DNA of 38,720 bases, taken from assembly GCA_043813895.1 (NCBI GenBank), contig JBDRKQ010000257.1, forward strand, positions 1 to 38,720, written 5' to 3'. The stretch's first letter is position 1, and the number at the start of each line of letters is the position of its first letter. This document shows positions 34,801-38,720 of this stretch, piece by piece. This DNA is from CAZTAR01 sp043813895 (GTDB taxonomy: Bacteria > Planctomycetota > Phycisphaerae > UBA1845 > UTPLA1). A model generated the notes under the pieces. It was not told the origin of the DNA and made no database searches. It saw only the letters and a list, made by a program, of their open reading frames with translations. The translations under genes and the position numbers were made by a program.

Positions 34801-35006
34801 ATACCGCCCCCCTCGGCAGCGACAAACCCACAAGCCGGCCGGTCGCCGAGAACCTGCCTCGCGATAGAGAATCGCGGACGACGGAACGAAATAACAACCT
34901 CGGAGAGGCCCTCCAACCTCCCCCAACGCCCGCGGATGTGCTTCCTCCCGACCCGGACAAGAAGAACGAGGACGAGGAAAAGGACGAGGAACCGGACCAA
35001 GGATAA
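31884..35006 (+). CDS. large TPR-repeat lipoprotein
   Basis: A 1040-residue protein built mostly of tetratricopeptide repeats (about residues 70-950), protein-interaction solenoids with motifs such as DAIRAFRLALLANP, DEARGACERAVARDADDAEARYLLAALHLRQGRY and EAAYVDSLGWVLYKMGRFEEAIVQLQRAV. The ATG at 31884 is chosen because it gives a lipoprotein signal ending in AVIGC (Cys31). It lacks a clear Shine-Dalgarno, and an in-frame ATG at 31770 has one (GGAG) but adds 38 odd residues. The C-terminus (about 950-1040) is a Pro/Asp/Glu-rich disordered tail ending EDEEKDEEPDQG. The final repeats resemble PEP-CTERM/PilW-type TPR proteins of outer-surface or export systems. Its partners are unknown. Confidence 0.87.
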   Translation: MEPLCHTHERTAPRSIRLLPAILFLQAVIGCGQAVAYHPDETGSRGIPDRALLHLADIQPKPQLDKEALGDDTNPHQRVIDYFRQGREALDHNRPADAIRAFRLALLANPREPNQSERSLTHFHLGIALHAEGYLTAAAEQLEAWLAASERTSPTTIGHAEFREAVASHQGEALKRLTEIYTALGRRDEARGACERAVARDADDAEARYLLAALHLRQGRYPEASDLIFDTLHSTPDSLPRAIGAIAENGDHAARRAIIEYWQRKVTAAPDDAIGRAALGALLASDGSEGPALGQLNEAVRLDGKCGAAHAAMAELFISQKKWRLAARAADNAIRAGLSTAHVYFLKGRAHDALDQVDDAEDAIMESFQRNRSSPDALFLLAESAERHGEGKRCERLYRRILEDVDPKFAPAREKLVLLYLNSNRAEKAKECIAEFETLDNRGPAFERCRALLRLAESSETDGAKRLAEYQEDLKKTIASNPDDAATPVALAMSYLAVRDYKTAIAFTDQALRNDPHNIRAREFKATLEAKLLRFETAEAVVRGLLDDRPRDLGYQQKLLELALDQADNDAAVAILRNLLARDDLPKTARMVTHARLVQLFLAAERFDEALAAAKDALDEDPDNETRRDGYLAALSHSGRIQQAITTARTWLDQEPDSDHLRRRYIDLLQRAERHVEAEQQVLSWLADAPDDLNLNPMLIALFWGAKQWESALEIAYAGAEIREHNPVYQNLLGQTYMLAGLFDDAIELGRARAQATQAVSAYEELIALLLRAGRLTEAERTANKLLMPEAARRDAGQQHDTALIQDMRRILATIDTRLGRHEQAVQQLRLVHDMNPGDPGINNDLGYTWADAGTNLQQAEEMIRLAVGEHPREAAYVDSLGWVLYKMGRFEEAIVQLQRAVRHAETEDPTIFNHLADALYRTGRKQKARAAWEKAIELTKLDRAPPPSEEDKVLRKRVEVKLRQLADGKAVDTAPLGSDKPTSRPVAENLPRDRESRTTERNNNLGEALQPPPTPADVLPPDPDKKNEDEEKDEEPDQG

Positions 35007-35031
35007 ATGGCCTGCACCGCCACCTTCGCAG

Positions 35032-35062
35032 TTCGGCAGTGGACCGTCGTTGCTGATACAAT
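35032..35062 (+). promoter_or_regulatory. putative extended -10 promoter for yebC
   Basis: TACAAT (35057-35062) preceded by TG at 35054-35055 forms an extended -10 box. TTCGGC at 35032-35037 is a weak -35 at 19 bases. The expected start lies about 30 bases before the ATG at 35101. Confidence 0.42.
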
Positions 35063-35100
35063 ACGGAGTGGAAACGCAAACCTGACAGAGGAACCATGCC

Positions 35101-35847
35101 ATGGCAGGTCACAGCAAGTGGGCGAACATCAAACACAAGAAGGGCGTAAACGACGCGCGCCGGGGAAAGCTCTGGAGCAAGCTCGCCCGCAACATCATCG
35201 TGGCGGCAAAGGCCGGCGGCGGCGACCCCACCATGAACCTCTCGCTGCGCTACGCGATCGACAAGGCTAAAGAAGCCAACATGCCCGCCGACACGATCGA
35301 CAAGGCCGTCAAGAAAGGATCCGGCGAGCTGGGCGCGGCCGAATACACCTCCGCGGTCTACGAGGGGTATGGCCCGGGCGGCATTGCGTTCATCGTCGAA
35401 GCACTGACCGACAACCCCAACCGAACCGCCCCGGAGATTAAGAAGATCTTCGAAAAGGGCGGCGGCAGCCTCGGCCCCTCAAACTGCGTCAGTTGGAACT
35501 TCACCACGCGCGGCATCTTCACCGTCAACGCCGCCGACACCGATGAAGACACCTTGATGGAAGTCGCCCTGGATGCCGGTGCGGAAGACGTAACCAAGGA
35601 TGGCGACACCTTCGAGGTGGTCTGTGACGTCCCGGCCTATGAATCCGTCAAAACCGCCCTGGCCGAACGGAACATCCCCACGCAATCCGCCGAGATCACC
35701 AAGATCCCCGGAACCACGATCGCCGTCAACGCCGAGCGAGGCGAAAAAGTCCTCCGGCTCATCGACACCTTTGAAGATAACGACGACGTGCAGAACGTCT
35801 ATAGCAACTTCGAGATGTCCGACGAGGTCATGGCCAAGCTCGGGTGA
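35101..35847 (+). CDS. yebC: YebC/PmpR-family protein
   Basis: A cytoplasmic YebC/TACO1-family protein of 248 residues. The family was annotated as a transcriptional regulator, and members also help ribosomes translate proline-rich stretches. The sequence is typical throughout: MAGHSKWANIKHKKG at the start, ARNIIVAAKAGGGDPTMNLSLRYAIDKAKEANMP, then YEGYGPGGIAFIVEALTDNPNRTAPEIKKIFEKGGGSLG and the C-terminal DNDDVQNVYSNFEM. The ATG at 35101 has GAGG 9 bases upstream. It is probably transcribed from its own promoter and ends just before a strong hairpin element. Proline-rich tails in nearby proteins fit the translation role, but that link is speculative. Confidence 0.96.
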   Translation: MAGHSKWANIKHKKGVNDARRGKLWSKLARNIIVAAKAGGGDPTMNLSLRYAIDKAKEANMPADTIDKAVKKGSGELGAAEYTSAVYEGYGPGGIAFIVEALTDNPNRTAPEIKKIFEKGGGSLGPSNCVSWNFTTRGIFTVNAADTDEDTLMEVALDAGAEDVTKDGDTFEVVCDVPAYESVKTALAERNIPTQSAEITKIPGTTIAVNAERGEKVLRLIDTFEDNDDVQNVYSNFEMSDEVMAKLG

Positions 35848-35859
35848 ACCCGACGATCA

Positions 35860-35988
35860 GGGTGGCATGGGTAACGAGCGGGGCACCGGCCGAGGTGCCC
35901 CGCTCGTTACCCGTGGGAACACCTCGATGAGTCTGCCACGGGTAAGCTCCGTCCCGGCGAACCGGAACTCCGCTTACCCATGCCACCC
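35860..35988. repeat. inverted-repeat-bounded intergenic element, copy 2 (GGGTGGCATGGG family)
   Basis: A 129-base stretch bounded by perfect 13-base inverted arms, GGGTGGCATGGGT (35860-35872) and ACCCATGCCACCC (35976-35988). It shares the arms and the inner CACGGGTAAGC motif (35937-35947) with the element at 10806-10955. A second stem, GGGTAAGC with GCTTACCC (35940-35947 and 35972-35979), lies at its right end. It sits between the convergent yebC and tlyA-like genes and encodes no protein. Confidence 0.82.
35869..35912. terminator. perfect 19-bp hairpin inside the repeat element, possible terminator
   Basis: The left arm 35869-35887 (beginning GGGTAACGAGCGG) and the right arm 35894-35912 are perfect reverse complements around a 6-base loop. 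The stem is very stable and lies 22 bases after the yebC stop, between convergent genes. There is no T-tract, so termination by this stem is not certain. Confidence 0.5.
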
Positions 35989-36035
35989 CGAACTCTGTCC
36001 CTGGTGCCACTGGCGGCTTGCCCGCCAGCGCTGCC

Positions 36036-36602
36036 TCACGCCGGCTCCAAGTGCCACAGCACTTCCCGGTTGCCGCCACTGCCGCGAATCGGGCTTTCCT
36101 CCTCGCCAAGCAACGCCAATCCCAATCCTCCCATCCGGCCCCGCACCGCCGCGACCACCGCTTCGACGCGATCCTCCGGCAACACACCCTCGCATAGCGC
36201 CGACGCCTCCGCTTCGTAGTGAGGCTTCACCAGTGTCACGATCCGCCCGCCCGCGCGGAGCAACCGACGCGCGACCGGCAGAATGCGGGCTTGCCGGGTC
36301 CAACCAACGTCGATCGTGACCAGATCGACCGGCTCCGGGAGATGGACGCTCAGCGCATCCGTCCGCTCCATCACCACTACGCGCGGCTCCCGGCGAACAC
36401 GATAATCGAGCACGCCATAACCCCGCTCTACCGCATAGACCTTCGACGCGCCCCCCCGCAGCAGACAATCCACAAACCCGCCGGTGCTGCTCCCCAAGTC
36501 GGCGCACACTAGATCCGCCGGCGAAATCTCGAAAAGCGACAGCGCGTGCGCCAACTTCACCCCCCCGCGTGACACGAAGTCGCTATCCCGGCCAGATGTC
36601 AC
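36036..36602 (-). CDS. TlyA-type rRNA 2'-O-methyltransferase domain lacking S4
   Basis: An FtsJ-fold SAM methyltransferase of the TlyA family, which methylates 16S and/or 23S rRNA riboses. The 188-residue protein starts at a GTG (36602) directly at the conserved VSRGGVKL. The SAM motif is DLGSSTGGF (36-44 region), followed by VYAVERGYGVLDYRVRREPRVVVMERTDA. The catalytic K-D-K-E set appears as Lys16, Asp98, Lys126 and Glu180. The N-terminal S4 RNA-binding domain of full TlyA is missing, so this is a bare catalytic domain. The GTG overlaps the stop of the upstream RDD gene (GTGA), so translation is coupled and no longer N-terminus can be read in frame without that overlap. Confidence 0.86.
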   Translation of the reverse strand: MTSGRDSDFVSRGGVKLAHALSLFEISPADLVCADLGSSTGGFVDCLLRGGASKVYAVERGYGVLDYRVRREPRVVVMERTDALSVHLPEPVDLVTIDVGWTRQARILPVARRLLRAGGRIVTLVKPHYEAEASALCEGVLPEDRVEAVVAAVRGRMGGLGLALLGEEESPIRGSGGNREVLWHLEPA

Positions 36603-38350
36603 TTTGTTGGTCCGATGTCGCTCGCTCGGCCCGGCGTCACGACGATGGTGCCGGCCAGGATGTCACCGAGCCGCTGTCGGTTCACAGTGATAAACGCGAT
36701 CAACATGAGGTCGACTATCAAGCCGACCTGGCCCATACCGAACGTGACCACGCGCATCACGTTCCGCCACACAATCTGCCGGCCGGTCGGTCGCGTTCCG
36801 CCCACGCTCAGCACGCCACAGCCCAACAGCCGCTTGCCGGGCGTCGTGGCCGTCGCCAACTCCCACACCAGACACCAAACACCATACACCAGGATGGACG
36901 CGAATTGCGCCGGCAGGAACCGTTCGCGGAGCTCAGGATCGTTCATCTTCTCGAAGACCGAACCCGTCGCCAGCTCGTCCATCTTGTCCGCCGCCAGCAC
37001 CAGCGCAAACGGCAGCGTCAGGATGACCGCCGGCACATAGTCCACAACCGTCGCAACCGCTCGACGCCACACCGGCGCCAACACAAAACCCACTGGCACG
37101 GCGGCCGGCCGAAGTACCTGCTCCCGGCGGGAATACATCACCACCATCATCAGGCCCAGGCCCAACGCCAACACCAGCAAGCCTTGCGCAAGCGGCATCT
37201 CCTCGGGCACTGTCGCCCGGAGAGTCAACTTCCCGAATCCGACCGCCGGCGATTGTCCCACGGCCCCCGAACCGAACTCCACACCGCCCGATTCCGCCAG
37301 CCGGGCAACCGCCAATTGCCCCCGGGCGACCCCGACACCGCTCGTGCGTGCGTCGATCTCCAGCAATTCGCCCCCCTCGCGGGCCGCCCCGTTGTGAACC
37401 CAGCAGCCGTCTTGAAGAACATAAAGGTGCAGTTGCACGGGGCCTTCAACCTCGCCGCGACCGGCGATGAACAACGGCCCCTCCGACCACGCGCCCGCCC
37501 AACCATGCCGGAAATCACCCTCCGACAGTACGCGAGTTGAGTCCGTCCATCGCCCTTGCGAGTAGGTCGCGAAAGAAACCTCCCCTCCTGCCGCCTGCCA
37601 AAACAAATACGGCTCGCCTTTCCACCCGGCCACCCAGAACGCCTTGCCCGCTTCCGCCGCTCGTGGGCCGACAATCCGCTCCCATCGCCCCCGATGCAAT
37701 CGCAGACAGGTCAGACGACCATCCGGCCGAACCCCCTCGGGCTCGCCGTCCTCGACCACCTCGACAGACGGCCTCGTTGCGGACGTTTGCCGAGTCGTCG
37801 CAGCCTGCGTCGCCACTGCTTGCGTCGTCGGCTGCGTCGTAGGTTGCGTTGTTGGTTGCGAAGCCGTGTCAGGTTGTGGAGGTAAGGTCTTGAGCGTCTG
37901 CGTTTCCACCACGGCATACAGCACGGCCTCGCCAGCGTCGCCGCCCCACGCCAACGGCGGCTCCTCCGACTGATTGCGCCAAACAGCCCCGGACATCGAA
38001 GCCCGGCCTCCGAAGAAGTCGCCCGCCGAAAGGTTCGAATAGAGCACGCGCAGACCCCGCGCATCCGCCCCGAGTTGCAGAATATCTCCCGCCACCGCCG
38101 GCAGGTTCGGCAGTTGCTTGGGGGCAGCGGGTTTCGCGCGCACATCCGCATACCACATCTGAATGACCGGAAGCGCCCCCTCATCCGCCGCTGACGCCCC
38201 GACGACCCAGGCAGACTCCTCACTGCCCGCAACCCAGACCCGCACCGCCCGCCAGTCCTCCGGCGACGCACGCACGAAGCTGCTGCAGCCCAACACAAAC
38301 ACGATTGAAAGAACGAATGAGAACCGCATCATCGCATTGTTGGGTGACAT
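36599..38350 (-). CDS. RDD-domain lipoprotein with large extracytoplasmic N-terminal region
   Basis: A predicted lipoprotein plus membrane protein of about 583 residues. The start is uncertain (ATG at 38350, 38332 or 38329; none has a clear Shine-Dalgarno). A hydrophobic segment SFVLSIVFVLGC ends in a lipobox cysteine. About 370 residues of beta-rich repeats follow, with short blade-like strands (AWVVGASA, PYLFWQAAGGEVSFATYSQGRW). They are interrupted by a Gln/Pro/Thr linker with three QPTT units. After one hydrophobic helix (LAQGLLVLALGLGLMMVVMY) comes a C-terminal RDD domain with RAVATVVDYVPA and TPGKRLLG, membrane helices found in transporters and unknown membrane proteins. The function is unknown. 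Confidence 0.8.
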   Translation of the reverse strand: MSPNNAMMRFSFVLSIVFVLGCSSFVRASPEDWRAVRVWVAGSEESAWVVGASAADEGALPVIQMWYADVRAKPAAPKQLPNLPAVAGDILQLGADARGLRVLYSNLSAGDFFGGRASMSGAVWRNQSEEPPLAWGGDAGEAVLYAVVETQTLKTLPPQPDTASQPTTQPTTQPTTQAVATQAATTRQTSATRPSVEVVEDGEPEGVRPDGRLTCLRLHRGRWERIVGPRAAEAGKAFWVAGWKGEPYLFWQAAGGEVSFATYSQGRWTDSTRVLSEGDFRHGWAGAWSEGPLFIAGRGEVEGPVQLHLYVLQDGCWVHNGAAREGGELLEIDARTSGVGVARGQLAVARLAESGGVEFGSGAVGQSPAVGFGKLTLRATVPEEMPLAQGLLVLALGLGLMMVVMYSRREQVLRPAAVPVGFVLAPVWRRAVATVVDYVPAVILTLPFALVLAADKMDELATGSVFEKMNDPELRERFLPAQFASILVYGVWCLVWELATATTPGKRLLGCGVLSVGGTRPTGRQIVWRNVMRVVTFGMGQVGLIVDLMLIAFITVNRQRLGDILAGTIVVTPGRASDIGPTK

Positions 38351-38360
38351 GCCGCGCCGG

Positions 38361-38720
38361 TCAATTCCCCGGCACATCTCCCTCCCCCGCCGCTTCGAGC
38401 ACGTCACACTCGATATCAATCTGGATCACCTGCTCGACCCCGTTCGGCAGGCTCTCCCGGCGCGGGCGATCGAAGGCGAGATCGTTCACCTTGGCGGCCT
38501 CCAGGCCGCGCATCTGATCGATGGCCATCGTGAACTTGCCCTCGTCCAGCGGCCAGATCAAGCTGATCGCGTGTGGCAACAGAGGCCCGCCCTCCCAGGC
38601 CGACCGGTAGGCGTCGAGAAACGCGCTCGTCGTGACGCGCCCGAACCCGTCTCTGAACAACACGACGCGCACCATGTACGGCGGCACGCGCTCGACCCAA
38701 TACTCACGGTCCAGCACGTA
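38361..38720 (-). CDS. 3' part of an unknown gene, cut by the window edge
   Basis: The reading frame is open from the right edge of the window to a TGA at 38361-38363. The visible 119 or so residues (LDREYWVERVPPYMVRVVLFRDGFGRVTTSAFLDAY..) have no signal or membrane segment and no recognised motif. The end is acidic (VIQIDIECDVLEAAGEGDVPGN). The true start lies beyond the window; an internal ATG is the left end of the visible frame only. It runs in the same direction as, and ends 10 bases before, the RDD lipoprotein gene. Confidence 0.65.
   Translation of the reverse strand, partial: YVLDREYWVERVPPYMVRVVLFRDGFGRVTTSAFLDAYRSAWEGGPLLPHAISLIWPLDEGKFTMAIDQMRGLEAAKVNDLAFDRPRRESLPNGVEQVIQIDIECDVLEAAGEGDVPGN

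Overview
The window is high-GC bacterial DNA that most resembles an uncultured member of the Planctomycetota. That placement is an inference. It rests on the mix of genes (large secreted beta-helix and TPR proteins, an endonuclease III-like protein with a histone-H1-like tail, a DUF503 gene inside the infB-rbfA cluster, an RDD-domain lipoprotein) and on GC-rich intergenic elements bounded by inverted GGGTGGCATGGG arms. No rRNA, tRNA, CRISPR array, phage gene or insertion sequence was recognised.

Layout, left to right. (1) 1-5050: a small secreted Cys-rich protein (-), a cysteine desulfurase, a secreted parallel beta-helix protein with a PA14-like end, and an HU-family DNA-binding protein (+), closed by a strong terminator hairpin. 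(2) 5059-6838 (-): leucyl/phenylalanyl-tRNA-protein transferase (aat) and a secreted zinc-dependent S1/P1-type nuclease. (3) 7442-14400 (+): a secreted unknown, ribosomal protein bL27, the GTPase Obg, an unknown protein, a GT39-like membrane glycosyltransferase and RimO. (4) 14445-21689 (-): a six-gene redox operon, qmoA-qmoB-qmoC-dsrJ-dsrO-dsrP in transcription order, with overlapping or nearly touching genes and a good sigma-70-type promoter in front of qmoA. (5) 22104-25150 (+): a PaaG-like crotonase, a double GNAT acetyltransferase and an orphan UgpC/MalK-type ABC ATPase. (6) 25465-31679 (+): a translation and transcription cluster, nusA-infB-DUF503-rbfA-endonuclease III-like, without rimP in its usual place before nusA. 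(7) 31884-35847 (+): a 1040-residue TPR lipoprotein and YebC. (8) 36036-38720 (-): an S4-less TlyA-type rRNA methyltransferase, translationally coupled to an RDD-domain lipoprotein, and the 3' part of an unknown gene cut by the window edge.

The most interesting system is region 4. QmoABC is the quinone-interacting complex of sulfate reducers and some sulfur oxidisers, where it normally sits beside aprBA. DsrJOP is the periplasmic and membrane half of DsrMKJOP. Here dsrJOP directly follows qmoABC, in the position where dsrMK would be expected, and neither aprBA nor dsrAB is in the window. The arrangement suggests a hybrid trans-membrane complex. It would link a periplasmic triheme cytochrome and a Tat-exported iron-sulfur protein, through two membrane subunits, to a cytoplasmic HdrA-like flavin and iron-sulfur module. 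This hybrid complex is an inference from gene order and motifs.
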